64,000 bases of DNA from Sphingobacterium hungaricum (GTDB lineage: Bacteria; Bacteroidota; Bacteroidia; Sphingobacteriales; Sphingobacteriaceae): positions 877,009 through 941,008 of the forward strand of contig NZ_MU158698.1 of the NCBI RefSeq assembly GCF_015210005.1, written 5' to 3'. A program made the translations under genes and the position numbers. Shown here one piece after another: positions 53,773 to 63,596 of the stretch (its first letter is position 1; every line of letters starts with the position of its first letter). The notes under the pieces are model-generated. The model saw only the letters and a list, made by a program, of their open reading frames with translations. It was not told the DNA's origin and did not search any database.

Positions 53773-56443
53773 TTTTCTTGCCTAAATTTTTATTAAAATC
53801 CCATTTCAAACCAACCATAAAATATTGAGTAAGAATTTCAACTTGAGTTTCCGAATAATCTGTTCCGCCAAGGGAACGATTGATGTTATTAAATGTATTG
53901 AAGATATCAAATGCTTTCACACTTAAAATCAGATCTTGGCTTTTCAACAATTTCTTGTTCAGCTCCAAATTCATGTAGAATTGATGAATTGCTGTTGGAT
54001 ATACTTTTGTTTTACCTGTTAAATTGTAATGGATGACTTGCATCACATTAAATTTATAAGGAAGATAATAATTAACCGTTGCATTGGTACCCGTTGTCAG
54101 GTTCGTACTATTTAAATGTGGCTGCAGCGAAGTTCTTTGTGTTGTCGCTCCGATAAAAGCACGCCATTCAACATCTACGGTTTTTAGCGTCTGTTTTTCC
54201 AGACCCAGATTCAACCTGTTTGTGTTGGAATTTGTCTCATTTAATTCTCCATTCAGAAAATTAAAACTCTTCGATAAATTAGATGAAATAGATGGAGAAA
54301 AAACCATAAAATTAGACAAAACAGGTTGTGAATACCCAGCATAGCCATTTAGATTCCAATTTACTTTATCCGAAATATTGTAGAATGTGCTGACACGTTT
54401 ACCATTGTCTTCAATGATTGTCATGTTTACAATTGGATTGTGGGTCGTATTGAAACTTGTATTGACGTTAAAATTGGAAGATTTTAAGAGCTTGAATGAA
54501 TTATAGTTTAAGTTATACGTATTGTTAATTGCTCGCTTTAAATTAGGGTTTCCTAGTTGTTGGAACAATTCATTCGTTCGAGGCTGAAAGGGTTGCAATT
54601 GTTCAAAGCTCGGCACAGTAGTACGGTTCTGATAGCTAAATTGCATGCTCTTAGAATTCGAAATCTTATAGTTCGCATTCGAATTTAGGCTATTTTGCCA
54701 AAAGCTACGCTCCAAATCAATTTCTCTGTAGGTATCTCCCAAATTTTGTATTCGATTGCTTAGATTGTTGGAGACATTAATATTCCATTTTTCAGTATTG
54801 AAATTCAGGCTCAGATTCGCTCCATTTTGCAAAACATTATTGGACTCATTTTTGGAATAAGCCGAATCTAATTCATTGAATTCAGTTGAAGATGATGCGT
54901 TGAATGCATCCGTCCGGTCCTTCCGATTGCTGTTCTCTATGGAATATCCAAGAGTAACATTCAATTTTCTATTGAAGAACTGTTCAGATAAGTTGACCTG
55001 CGCTTCAATATTTCCATTGCTGTTATCGCTCATGCGCAATTGGTTAATCACGCGCGTGCTATCCAACACTGCACCGGAATAAAAATCGGTTGTAGAATTT
55101 ACTCTCGTTTCGGAATCGTTGTTGGAGAAATTTGTGTTGAAGTGCACATTAATATTCCGTCCATTCGCGTTTAAACGCTTTCGATAATCCAGACGCAAAC
55201 CAGCATTGCTCCGATTTGAAAAGCTTTGATTAGTCTCTTCGAAATCATTTAATTTGAAATCGGTATCCTTCCAAGTTGTTCGTTCCGAACGATTGCTATT
55301 TGTTCCGTTACCAAAATTCGCATTAAGATTGATGTTTAAGTTTCGGACAGAATCTATTCTAAAATTTGATTGCGCTCTGAAACTGTGATTTCGATTTGAC
55401 GTTTGATTACTTGACGTTCCTCTCGATTCTTGAATACGATCAGGAAGTAATTCTTTATTGTAGCTTTCTCGTTCGGTTTCGTTGGTGTTGTGGTTGTAAT
55501 TATAATTAGACGTAAACCGCATGCGTTTCTGAAAAAGCCTGTTCTCATAATTACCGCCAATGGATTTATATTCCGGATTTCCCGTAATCTGGTTGTTGGA
55601 ACGAATTCGTCCGCCACCACCGGTATTTCCCATGTTGTTCCAGTTTCCGGTTATGCCGAATCGTTCTGCTTGATTGAATTTGGCGACAAAAAGACCTGCA
55701 TCAAATAATTCTTGGGTTCCAAAATTACCTTCCACGTTTCCGAAAATCCCCTTCTTCGCTTCTTCTTTGAGAACGACGTTCACCGTTTGTATACGTTCGC
55801 CATCATCGATTCCTGTCAATTCTGCCCTTTCCGATTTACGCTCATAAACCTGAACTTTATCTACGGCATCAGCTCGAACATTGCGTATTGCGATTTTTGG
55901 GTCATAGCCAAAAAACTCTTCACCATCAATCAATACTTTAGAAACCGTTTTCCCATTCGCAGTAACTGTTCCATCAGAAGAAACTGTCATTCCAGGCAAT
56001 CGCCTAAAAAGGTCTTCAAGCTTGGCATTTTTTTCTGTTTCAAAACTTCCCGCATCGTATTCAATCGTATCCCCTTTTATGCGAATCGGAATTTTTTGGG
56101 AAATAACAACTTCTTCAATCAATAAACTTTGAGAACTTAATGCAATTTCATTTACCTGAACCGGCTCATCTCTGACCTCGATTACTTTTGACAACACTTC
56201 ATATTTCGGGTAGGTCAAAATTAAAATGTATGAGCCATTCTTGACATCTTTTAATTCAAAGGCGCCAGTTTCAGAAGTTCTAGTAAATTTGGAAAGGATG
56301 GAATCAGCTGTCAGCAAGACAACGGAGACATTTTCAATAGGTTTGGATTCTCCCTTATCAATAATTTTTCCCTTGATAGATTCTTGAGCAGAAACATATT
56401 GAAAGGAAAAAAACAGGAGCATAAGGAAAAAAATTCCTTTCAT
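53765..56443 (-). CDS. Outer-membrane beta-barrel protein, TonB-receptor-like (copy 2)
   Basis: An 892-residue exported protein: signal peptide, carboxypeptidase-regulatory-like domain (ESIKGKIIDKGESKPIENV..), plug-like region with DGTVTANGKTVSKVLIDGEEFFGYDP (~157-182) and TGIDDGERIQTVNVVLKEEAKKG, then a long Asn/Ser-rich barrel ending in an aromatic strand. It is a paralog of the 57313 gene, with strongly shared plug motifs. Each is followed by a GLPGLI gene. The barrel diverges most. Confidence 0.87.
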   Translation of the reverse strand: MKGIFFLMLLFFSFQYVSAQESIKGKIIDKGESKPIENVSVVLLTADSILSKFTRTSETGAFELKDVKNGSYILILTYPKYEVLSKVIEVRDEPVQVNEIALSSQSLLIEEVVISQKIPIRIKGDTIEYDAGSFETEKNAKLEDLFRRLPGMTVSSDGTVTANGKTVSKVLIDGEEFFGYDPKIAIRNVRADAVDKVQVYERKSERAELTGIDDGERIQTVNVVLKEEAKKGIFGNVEGNFGTQELFDAGLFVAKFNQAERFGITGNWNNMGNTGGGGRIRSNNQITGNPEYKSIGGNYENRLFQKRMRFTSNYNYNHNTNETERESYNKELLPDRIQESRGTSSNQTSNRNHSFRAQSNFRIDSVRNLNINLNANFGNGTNSNRSERTTWKDTDFKLNDFEETNQSFSNRSNAGLRLDYRKRLNANGRNINVHFNTNFSNNDSETRVNSTTDFYSGAVLDSTRVINQLRMSDNSNGNIEAQVNLSEQFFNRKLNVTLGYSIENSNRKDRTDAFNASSSTEFNELDSAYSKNESNNVLQNGANLSLNFNTEKWNINVSNNLSNRIQNLGDTYREIDLERSFWQNSLNSNANYKISNSKSMQFSYQNRTTVPSFEQLQPFQPRTNELFQQLGNPNLKRAINNTYNLNYNSFKLLKSSNFNVNTSFNTTHNPIVNMTIIEDNGKRVSTFYNISDKVNWNLNGYAGYSQPVLSNFMVFSPSISSNLSKSFNFLNGELNETNSNTNRLNLGLEKQTLKTVDVEWRAFIGATTQRTSLQPHLNSTNLTTGTNATVNYYLPYKFNVMQVIHYNLTGKTKVYPTAIHQFYMNLELNKKLLKSQDLILSVKAFDIFNTFNNINRSLGGTDYSETQVEILTQYFMVGLKWDFNKNLGKKND

Positions 56444-56515
56444 TAGAAAATAGATTAAGGTTGATTAATACTTCAAAAATAACCTATTATTCGATATGCT
56501 CCTGTAAAAATACAC

Positions 56516-57310
56516 TTACAAATACATCGCAGCCATGATTAGATTAAATTGGGCTGTGCTCAACCAATCGCCCAATGTGCTTTTTAGTTGAGTATATAAC
56601 TCTTTTCTTGTCAATGGTTTATCTTTCTTTTTACCTAGCTCAGATTTAATAACAGGAGCTGTAAAATCAACTTTCGTTGCGTAGATATTATAATGCTGTT
56701 CTGGCACAACAAGCCCTAAAATCATCCCAGGAAGTCCATTTAAAGAACCTGGCCCCGAAGTGCTTGGGATTTGGTCCGTATAAAATGCAACAACATACAC
56801 TGAGTCTAATGTAAGTCCATTGGCTCTTCTGCAATCATACCCAGCAATGTTTCTATACTCGTTCGTGATTTTCCATTTCACTTTCAGCAAAGAATCTTGA
56901 ATAAGAATTGGACTACCGCCGACATCGAAAGCAGCTTTGTATTGCTTTGTCTTAAAATTTTCATAAGAATTGACTTGATAATCCAAAATCCCTTGTTGCA
57001 TGAGCTGGCTAATCAATGGAAGATAATCTTCTTTAACATGCTCAAAACTGGCTTCGTCTGGCGTGAAAGATAATTTCTTTTTCAGCACAACTGTTTCAGG
57101 AGCTTTATCCAATATTTGGGTAAAGTAGCTTTTCGAAAAGTTGTCGTCTTTTAGAGAGGCTATGTGTCTTTTCAAAAGATTTTTAACATGGACTGTTTTA
57201 TCGAATGTTATCTGCCCTTCAGTAGGAAAATAAGCGTATTGTGCTTTTGTCGTTTGAGCAATTAAGCCAATAACAAATACTAATAATATATTTTTAAAAA
57301 TCATTTTCAT
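56516..57310 (-). CDS. GLPGLI family secreted protein (copy 1)
   Basis: A 264-residue exported protein (signal peptide ending TTKAQ; mature start QYAYFP). The motif reads NGLPGMILGLVVPEQ. Shared with copy 2: IAGYDCRRANGL and VAFYTDQIPS. It sits 2 bases after the barrel gene at 57313, so the pair is translated together. Function unknown. Confidence 0.88.
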   Translation of the reverse strand: MKMIFKNILLVFVIGLIAQTTKAQYAYFPTEGQITFDKTVHVKNLLKRHIASLKDDNFSKSYFTQILDKAPETVVLKKKLSFTPDEASFEHVKEDYLPLISQLMQQGILDYQVNSYENFKTKQYKAAFDVGGSPILIQDSLLKVKWKITNEYRNIAGYDCRRANGLTLDSVYVVAFYTDQIPSTSGPGSLNGLPGMILGLVVPEQHYNIYATKVDFTAPVIKSELGKKKDKPLTRKELYTQLKSTLGDWLSTAQFNLIMAAMYL

Positions 57311-57312
57311 TT

Positions 57313-60075
57313 TTAGTTAGCTCCTTTCATTGATGTAAAATCCCAACTTAATTTTAACATAAAATAGCGAGAAATGGTGTTGTAACTGTCCTGTCTAATT
57401 GTACTTCCAGATTGATATCTTCTAAACCCAACATTTTGGTTAAGCAAATCATTCACATAAAAATCAACCACTAAACTTTCATTCTTCAGGAATTTTCTTG
57501 AAACTCCGGGTTTGATAATCATACGATCAAATTTTTCGTTAAACGCTTCTGTTGGCGCTTCGTAAGAATAAGTAATCTCCGAGTATATTTTGAATTTCAT
57601 CGGCAAGTAGTATGTCAATGAGTTGTAACTTTCGAATGTAAAACCTTCACTATTTGAAGCTGGTTGCAACGTGGTTTTGATTGTTCTAAAGCCCGGCGAG
57701 AAACTCATATAAAAATCTAAGTTTTTCGTTGTGTTCTTGCTCAATCCCAAACGCAAGCCGTAGTTAAAGCTTTCATTCTCATTTAACGAACCGTTAATGT
57801 AGTTGGCGCTAGTTGAGTAGTTTCCATTTAAACCAACATTTCCTTCGATTTTATATTTTTTAATCAAATTAAAGTGCGTTCCTCCCCAGAAATTTGCTGA
57901 GTTAGCGACTTTCTCCGTCATGTTTTCAAAGAACCTAGTTGTTACACCAGCTGTGTCTATATTTAAGTTTTGTTGAATAGAGTTATGTCTCTGAACAAAA
58001 CTTCCGCCAAAATAGACGTAAGAATTCTTAAGCAAATTGTATGAGTTATAGTTCAAATTATAACTATCCGTCTGAGAAGGTTTCAAGTTTTCATTACCTT
58101 CTAAGATATTCAACGGATCCGTATTTTGCCTTAACGGCTGTATTTGGGATAATCCAGGCATGATGTTATTCCGTGTGTAATTGAATCTCAAAGCTTTGTT
58201 TTTTGAAATTTTATACGAAAGCATCGCTGAAGGATTGTACGTTGTAAACGATCGGTCTAATTCCGTATCCGTGTTATTATTTCGTTGCAACATATCATCA
58301 TTGCGAACGACATTATTAATGTTAAAATCAAACTTTTCACTCTTATAATTCAATGATAGGTTCGCTGCATTTCGAACAGTTGTGTAATCGAAATCATTAC
58401 TAAACTCTTCATCTAATTCAGTATAAGCACCTCCAACGTTATTAAAAGAATTATTGACCGAATTGTTTGTTCCGTTATTGTATTCATACCCAATGGCAGC
58501 ATTCAGCTTTTTCGTTATCGGTTCGGTATAGGTTGCAGATGCTCGCAAATTATTGATTTTACTAGTAATATCTTTGAATTGGTCGATATTACTTGTGCTA
58601 TCAATCGCACCATCAACATAGAAATCGGTAGCTGATTTAAGGAAAGTTTCTCCATCGCGGTCGGAAATATTTCCAGCTAATCTTAACGTAATTGATCTTC
58701 CTGCTTTAAGAAATTTGCGAGTGAACAATCCATCATAGGTAAATTCAGAATTATGTGATTTCGTATTTTGAACTCTGCTATTAGTATTTAACGTGTCCAA
58801 CAATGCATTTGTTGAAAAAGCATCATAGGTCTCATCAGATCTAATTAAACCTTTACTACCTGAAACTCGTACGGTCAATGTGGATAATGAATCCAATTTC
58901 CAGTCATATTTAGCATTCACACGGTGACGCTGATTGTCCGTATAGTTTGTTGAAGATGTATTGCTATTTAAAACACCCCCTTCCAAATTATTTTGAGAAA
59001 TTGAACCACTAATTCCGTCATTTTCAATCCTACCGAATTTATAACTTAAGTTAAGTTTATGCTTATTTTCGTTCCAGTTATCTAAATACGTCAAACCTGT
59101 AGAAATCGCTCTAGGCATCCCTCTGCCATCCCAATAACTAAATTCATCGCCTGTGTACGAGAAATTTGTGGATCCGTCATCATTAACCTGAACATCCATA
59201 TCCGATGTTCCAAATTTCTCGCTTTCTTCCCAATCTAAATTGACGGTTCCATCATTTGCTCCCAAGACATATCCACCGATTTTTTGAGAACCATTAAATT
59301 TATTGAAGGCTAATTTCCCTAAATAGTATCCGTCTGTACCGCCAGCAGCTTCTGCTTTTCCGAAAACTCCTTTTTTGGCATCTTCTTTCAGCTTCACATT
59401 GATTGTTTGTATGCGTTCACCGTCATCTACGCCAGTACGTTCTGTCTGCTCAGATTTCTTTTCATACACCTGCACTTTATCAACCATGTCCGAACGGATA
59501 TTTCGCGTCACTAGTGTCGGGTCATCACCAAAAAACTCCTCTCCGTCAACTAAAACTTTTTCTACTGTTTTCCCTTGCGCCGTAATTTTACCGGAAGCAT
59601 CAACCGTAATTCCGGGAAGCACTTTTAGTAAATCTTCTACCTTCGCATTCTTTTCTACCGTGAAACTCGAAGCATCGTACTCTGTTGTATCGCCTTTAAT
59701 GACAATTGGAATCTTTCCCGTTACCAAAACTTCTTCAATTAAGTTGGCGATGCTCGATAACTCGATGTTACCTAGATCTTCGCTCTGCGAACTTTTTTGA
59801 AATTCTTTGTAGGATTCTCCATACTTAGGATAGCTTACAATCAGCAAATGATCGATGCTGTCAATTTTGGTCAAAGAAAATTTTCCATTTTCATCTGCTC
59901 GTGTAAAATCAACGAGAATAGAGTCTTTGGCTTGCAAAAGCATGATCGTTGCGTTTCTTAATGCAGCCTTATCGGCTTCATCGACAATCTTGCCTGTTAG
60001 TTTAGATTGCGCGTATCCTTGAAAAGTTACTGCTGAAAAAAGCAGCATCAAAAATACGGAGGTTAGTTTGTTCAT
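57313..60075 (-). CDS. Outer-membrane beta-barrel protein, TonB-receptor-like (copy 1)
   Basis: A 920-residue exported protein, first gene of the four-gene barrel/GLPGLI/barrel/GLPGLI operon. Signal peptide (VTFQGYAQ), carboxypeptidase-regulatory-like domain, plug with DASGKITAQGKTVEKVLVDGEEFFGDDP and TGVDDGERIQTINVKLKEDAKKG, then barrel strands to the C-terminal aromatic residues. No TonB box is evident, so active uptake is unproven; export or assembly of the GLPGLI partner is an alternative. Confidence 0.87.
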   Translation of the reverse strand: MNKLTSVFLMLLFSAVTFQGYAQSKLTGKIVDEADKAALRNATIMLLQAKDSILVDFTRADENGKFSLTKIDSIDHLLIVSYPKYGESYKEFQKSSQSEDLGNIELSSIANLIEEVLVTGKIPIVIKGDTTEYDASSFTVEKNAKVEDLLKVLPGITVDASGKITAQGKTVEKVLVDGEEFFGDDPTLVTRNIRSDMVDKVQVYEKKSEQTERTGVDDGERIQTINVKLKEDAKKGVFGKAEAAGGTDGYYLGKLAFNKFNGSQKIGGYVLGANDGTVNLDWEESEKFGTSDMDVQVNDDGSTNFSYTGDEFSYWDGRGMPRAISTGLTYLDNWNENKHKLNLSYKFGRIENDGISGSISQNNLEGGVLNSNTSSTNYTDNQRHRVNAKYDWKLDSLSTLTVRVSGSKGLIRSDETYDAFSTNALLDTLNTNSRVQNTKSHNSEFTYDGLFTRKFLKAGRSITLRLAGNISDRDGETFLKSATDFYVDGAIDSTSNIDQFKDITSKINNLRASATYTEPITKKLNAAIGYEYNNGTNNSVNNSFNNVGGAYTELDEEFSNDFDYTTVRNAANLSLNYKSEKFDFNINNVVRNDDMLQRNNNTDTELDRSFTTYNPSAMLSYKISKNKALRFNYTRNNIMPGLSQIQPLRQNTDPLNILEGNENLKPSQTDSYNLNYNSYNLLKNSYVYFGGSFVQRHNSIQQNLNIDTAGVTTRFFENMTEKVANSANFWGGTHFNLIKKYKIEGNVGLNGNYSTSANYINGSLNENESFNYGLRLGLSKNTTKNLDFYMSFSPGFRTIKTTLQPASNSEGFTFESYNSLTYYLPMKFKIYSEITYSYEAPTEAFNEKFDRMIIKPGVSRKFLKNESLVVDFYVNDLLNQNVGFRRYQSGSTIRQDSYNTISRYFMLKLSWDFTSMKGAN

Positions 60076-60293
60076 ATTATTAAAAAAATTGGCAATTACT
60101 AGTTTTCTACGAAAATATCGTATTTATTTATTCTATCAAAATCGATGGTTTGAATTAACAAAGATTTAACACCTAAGTTACTGTGATGAAATTTTCGGTC
60201 GATTTCCATACATCATTAGTATGAAATTAGTAAATTTTGTTACAATTTATTTTAAAAAATTTAAATGCTTAATTTTGGAACAAATTTTACAAG

Positions 60294-61664
60294 ATGCAAA
60301 AGATTAAAAATTACGTAGAAGCGAACAAACAACGCTTCCTAGATGAATTGTTTGAATTATTGCGCTTCCCGTCCGTAAGTGCTGACCCTAAATACAAAGA
60401 TGATGTGGTGAAAACAGCAAATTATGTTGCTGAAAAGTTAAAAGAAGCTGGAGCTGACAAAGTTGAAGTGTGCCCGACAGCAGGCTATCCAATTGTTTAT
60501 GGCGAAAAAATATTTGATGCAAACTTGCCAACAGTTTTAGTTTACGGTCATTACGATGTACAACCAGCTGATCCGATTGAACTTTGGGAAACGCCACCAT
60601 TTGAACCAACGATTCGTGACGGAAAAATCTATGCTCGCGGTTCTGCTGATGATAAAGGACAATTTTACATGCATGTAAAAGCTTTCGAATACATGATGCA
60701 GAATGATGAACTAGCCTGCAACATCAAATTTATGATTGAAGGTGAAGAAGAAGTAGGTTCTGCTAACTTAGGGATTTTTGTTGCTGCGAATAAAGAACGT
60801 TTAAAAGCAGATGTTATCGTCATTTCTGACACGTCGATGATTAGCTTAGAACAACCGTCGTTGGAAACAGGTTTAAGAGGTTTGTCTTATGTTGAGGTTG
60901 AAGTCACTGGCCCAAATAGAGATTTGCATTCAGGCGTTTATGGAGGTGCTGTTGGGAATCCAGCGACAATCCTTGCGAAATTAATCGCTTCGTTACATGA
61001 TGAAAATAATCACATTGCCATTCCAGGATTCTATGATGATGTACTTGAATTATCCGCTGAAGAGAGAAAAGAATTAAATGAAGCTCCATTTGATATTGAA
61101 GAATACAAGACGGATCTAGGTGTTTCAGAATTGTGGGGAGAAAAAGGATACACAACAATTGAGCGCACAGGTATTCGTCCGACTTTAGAAGTTAACGGAA
61201 TCTGGGGCGGCTATATCGGCGAAGGAGCAAAAACTGTTTTGCCTTCTAAAGCTTTCGCTAAAATTTCGATGCGTTTGGTTCCGAATCAAAATTCAGAACG
61301 AATCACTACATTATTCAAAAACCACTTTGAAAAAATTGCACCTAAAAACGTGAAAGTTGAAGTGAAACCTCATCATGGTGGAGAACCAGTTGTTACGCCT
61401 ACAGATAGTGTAGCCTATAAAGCTGCTGAAAAAGCACTGGAAGAAACGTTTAACAAAAAACCTATCCCAACAAGAGGCGGTGGTTCTATTCCGATTGTTG
61501 CTCTTTTTGAAAAAGAATTAGGTATCAAAACTGTGTTGCTAGGATTTGGATTGGATAGTGATAATTTACATTCTCCAAACGAGAAATACGGAATTGAGAA
61601 CTACTTGAAAGGAATTGAAACGATTCCCCTATTTCATAAATATTATGCTGAATTAAGCAAATAA
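60294..61664 (+). CDS. M20 family dipeptidase
   Basis: A 456-residue cytoplasmic zinc dipeptidase of the M20 (CNDP-like) family. Metal-site segments: VYGHYDVQPADP (~84-95), RGSADDKGQFYMH (~117-129), and IEGEEEVGSAN (~147-157), with a lid domain (HLSGVYGG-like DLHSGVYGGAVGNPA) in between. A TAATTTTG -7-like box lies at 60270-60277. Divergent from the barrel operon. Confidence 0.93.
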   Translation: MQKIKNYVEANKQRFLDELFELLRFPSVSADPKYKDDVVKTANYVAEKLKEAGADKVEVCPTAGYPIVYGEKIFDANLPTVLVYGHYDVQPADPIELWETPPFEPTIRDGKIYARGSADDKGQFYMHVKAFEYMMQNDELACNIKFMIEGEEEVGSANLGIFVAANKERLKADVIVISDTSMISLEQPSLETGLRGLSYVEVEVTGPNRDLHSGVYGGAVGNPATILAKLIASLHDENNHIAIPGFYDDVLELSAEERKELNEAPFDIEEYKTDLGVSELWGEKGYTTIERTGIRPTLEVNGIWGGYIGEGAKTVLPSKAFAKISMRLVPNQNSERITTLFKNHFEKIAPKNVKVEVKPHHGGEPVVTPTDSVAYKAAEKALEETFNKKPIPTRGGGSIPIVALFEKELGIKTVLLGFGLDSDNLHSPNEKYGIENYLKGIETIPLFHKYYAELSK

Positions 61665-61673
61665 TAGTAATTT

Positions 61674-61708
61674 TAGGTTCACTTACAATAAGTGAACCTA
61701 TTTTTTTT
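61674..61708 (+). terminator. Terminator after the dipeptidase gene
   Basis: A perfect 12-bp stem (TAGGTTCACTTA, loop CAA, TAAGTGAACCTA) followed by eight Ts. Confidence 0.9.
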
Positions 61709-61749
61709 ACCGATTATTAAGCGCACTCAATTTATAGTATCAGGGATTA

Positions 61750-62496
61750 ATGAAAACCTATTTAAAAAAACTACATCGGATTCTCTACCTAATTTCGGTT
61801 TTATTTTTTTTCATAGTTGCATTTCCTGTACTCTGGTTATTTGCTCGAAATCCAAAAAAATATTACAATCAAATCGTCTTTATTAGAAAGTGGATTAGTC
61901 TTTTTGGTGCTTACTCCGTGGGTTTTCGATTTCAGGTCGAATACGAATCAGAAATCGACTGGACAAAACCATACGTAATTTGTCCCAATCACACATCTAT
62001 TTTGGACATTACGGCCCTAACTTACTTATGTCCTCTGCCTTTTTCATTTATGGGGAAAATTGAGTTGCTAAAAAATCCGGTCACGCGCATATTTTTTAAA
62101 TCCATTGATATAGCTGTCGACCGAAACAGTAAAATCTCTTCCTACAAAGCATTTAAAAAAGGAAATGAGTTACTGAAGGAAGGAAAGAGCTTGGTGGTGT
62201 TTCCCGAAGGAAAAATAGATGACGAATTCCCTCCAAGATTGCATCCATTTAAAGCCGGCCCCTTTAAAATGGCGACAGAAAATAACGTCGCAATTATTCC
62301 AGTTATCATTCATAATGCTTGGCAAATCTTTTGGGACGACGGAAGTAGATTTGGGTCGAAACCAGGTAAAATTTTGATTTCGATTTTAAAGCCAATAGAC
62401 TCTCAAAAAGCCTATCCAAACCAGTTTAATTCAATTGAAGAAGAACTCTACACAAAGATGAATTCTTGCTGGTTAAGCTTCAAAAGCAAGAAATAA
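61750..62496 (+). CDS. 1-acyl-sn-glycerol-3-phosphate acyltransferase (PlsC-like)
   Basis: A 248-residue membrane acyltransferase with an N-terminal transmembrane segment, the NHTSILD motif (HX4D; about residue 79-85) and FPEGKIDDEFPPRLHPFKAGPFKMA, the substrate-binding loop. It makes phosphatidate from lysophosphatidate; together with plsX it belongs to lipid synthesis although far from it here. Confidence 0.92.
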   Translation: MKTYLKKLHRILYLISVLFFFIVAFPVLWLFARNPKKYYNQIVFIRKWISLFGAYSVGFRFQVEYESEIDWTKPYVICPNHTSILDITALTYLCPLPFSFMGKIELLKNPVTRIFFKSIDIAVDRNSKISSYKAFKKGNELLKEGKSLVVFPEGKIDDEFPPRLHPFKAGPFKMATENNVAIIPVIIHNAWQIFWDDGSRFGSKPGKILISILKPIDSQKAYPNQFNSIEEELYTKMNSCWLSFKSKK

Positions 62497-62573
62497 ACAA
62501 TAGTTTTACAAAATTTTATATTATTAATAGTCTGATAGTTATGATTTGACATTCAATTATCAACAGCTAAGAC

Positions 62574-62603
62574 TTGTTATAGTAAAATTAAATGTTATTT
62601 TTG
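62574..62603 (+). promoter_or_regulatory. Promoter of the DUF2795 gene
   Basis: TTG at 62574-62576, a 19-base spacer, and TATTTTTG at 62596-62603: a full match to the Bacteroidota promoter. It sits 26 bases before the ATG at 62630, which decides that start. Confidence 0.75.
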
Positions 62604-62629
62604 CGAAAATTAAAATAAACTGTAAGACT

Positions 62630-62851
62630 ATGTATTGGACACTTGAATTAGCCTCACATTTAGAAGACGCTCCATGGCCAGCTACAAAAGATGAATTGAT
62701 TGATTATGCTATTCGCTCTGGTGCTCCTGTGGAAGTGATTGAGAACTTACAATCTTTAGAAGATGATGGTGAGCCTTACGAGAATATTGAAGAGATTTGG
62801 CCTGATTATCCGACCAAAGATGATTTCTTTTTTAACGAAGATGAGTATTAA
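62630..62851 (+). CDS. DUF2795 family protein
   Basis: A 73-residue acidic protein (MYWTLELASHLEDAPWPATKDELIDYAIRSGAPVEVIENLQSLED...), the DUF2795 fold, common as a tiny housekeeping gene of unknown function. An earlier in-frame Met at 62546 lies upstream of the promoter, so it is rejected. Confidence 0.9.
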   Translation: MYWTLELASHLEDAPWPATKDELIDYAIRSGAPVEVIENLQSLEDDGEPYENIEEIWPDYPTKDDFFFNEDEY

Positions 62852-62860
62852 AAATTTATA

Positions 62861-62892
62861 AAAAACGCTTGATATCATCAGGCGTTTTTTAA
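62861..62892 (+). terminator. Terminator after the DUF2795 gene
   Basis: A 13-bp stem (AAAAACGCTTGAT, loop ATC, ATCAGGCGTTTTT; one G.U pair) with the T run overlapping the right arm. Confidence 0.8.
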
Positions 62893-62934
62893 TCCATTTT
62901 CATTTTGCGCAGTCGAAGATTGGAAATACATAAA

Positions 62935-63387
62935 ATGAAAATTAGTTTTTTGCTGTTCATCAGTTTCTTCTCATCCCAGTTTTTAGTCGCTCAAGAAATT
63001 GATTCGGCTAAGTCAAATCTTCTTGTTGTCAAGAATTTCATCCAAGAGATAGCCAATGAGCAAATAGCACTTGATATTATTCTTAGCAATCAAGTGATTG
63101 TAAACCATCCAAATCCAGAACTTTATGATTATCTGGAAGCTTCTTTACAAGAGATTAGGCTAAATTTGACTTCCAAAAACTTAGCTGAGATTCAATACAT
63201 ACCGTTTACTCAAATGCAAAAAAAGGATGTGAATGATATTGATTTGGAAGGTAAATCAGCACAAAATATTTATTTTTTGAAATACAAAGACCGAACATTT
63301 GTTTCTTTGCTTGTTGAAAATCAAAAAATTGCCTCATTTACTTTAGTTTCCAAGGGGAATCAAAAGGCGCATTTTGTGACCTATTAA
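62935..63387 (+). CDS. Hypothetical secreted protein
   Basis: A 150-residue protein with signal peptide (MKISFLLFISFFSSQFLVAQ) and a mixed alpha/beta mature part with no motif I recognise. A TTG codon upstream in frame would add ten residues before the signal, so the ATG at 62935 is chosen. It lies just upstream of the trp leader. Function unknown. Confidence 0.7.
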   Translation: MKISFLLFISFFSSQFLVAQEIDSAKSNLLVVKNFIQEIANEQIALDIILSNQVIVNHPNPELYDYLEASLQEIRLNLTSKNLAEIQYIPFTQMQKKDVNDIDLEGKSAQNIYFLKYKDRTFVSLLVENQKIASFTLVSKGNQKAHFVTY

Positions 63388-63414
63388 AATTCTCAAAATT
63401 TCCTGAATTTATTT

Positions 63415-63445
63415 TTGCTTTTTTAATCAATATATAAGATATTTG
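63415..63445 (+). promoter_or_regulatory. Probable promoter of the trp leader
   Basis: TTG at 63415-63417, a 20-base spacer, and GATATTTG at 63438-63445, a near match to TAnnTTTG. It lies 16 bases before the leader ATG. Confidence 0.45.
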
Positions 63446-63461
63446 TTATCAATATCAAAAA

Positions 63462-63509
63462 ATGAACGTAGAACAATTACATAACAGCTGGTGGTGGCAC
63501 AACGAATAA
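63462..63509 (+). CDS. trpL: trp leader peptide with three consecutive Trp codons
   Basis: A 15-residue reading frame MNVEQLHNSWWWHNE. The TGG-TGG-TGG run (63489-63497) is immediately before a hairpin arm (CACAACG 63498-63504 with CGTTGTG 63510-63516), so ribosome stalling for lack of charged tRNA-Trp would free the second arm. A terminator follows before trpD. This is the standard design of trp attenuation. Confidence 0.88.
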   Translation: MNVEQLHNSWWWHNE

Positions 63510-63585
63510 CGTTGTGGCGAAAACCTATTGTTTGAGTGATTTAATCAAAATATAGCGGGCTTGCCTTTTTAGGTGAGCCTTTTTT
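63510..63585 (+). promoter_or_regulatory. trp attenuator
   Basis: A terminator stem of 9 pairs (GGCTTGCCT 63558-63566, loop TTTT, AGGTGAGCC 63571-63579; two G.U) plus a run of Ts (63580-63585), 12 bases before trpD. Segment GGC...CCTA at 63516-63527 could pair with TAGG...GCC of the right arm (63570-63579) as an antiterminator; this is inferred and needs folding. Confidence 0.75.
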
Positions 63586-63596
63586 ATTATACAAAA

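Noticed and set aside
55712..56125. 137-codon plus-strand frame inside the second barrel gene
   Set aside because: Antisense shadow, no independent support.
59375..59800. 141-codon plus-strand frame inside the barrel gene
   Set aside because: Antisense shadow of a supported gene; long only because of the codon bias of the real gene.
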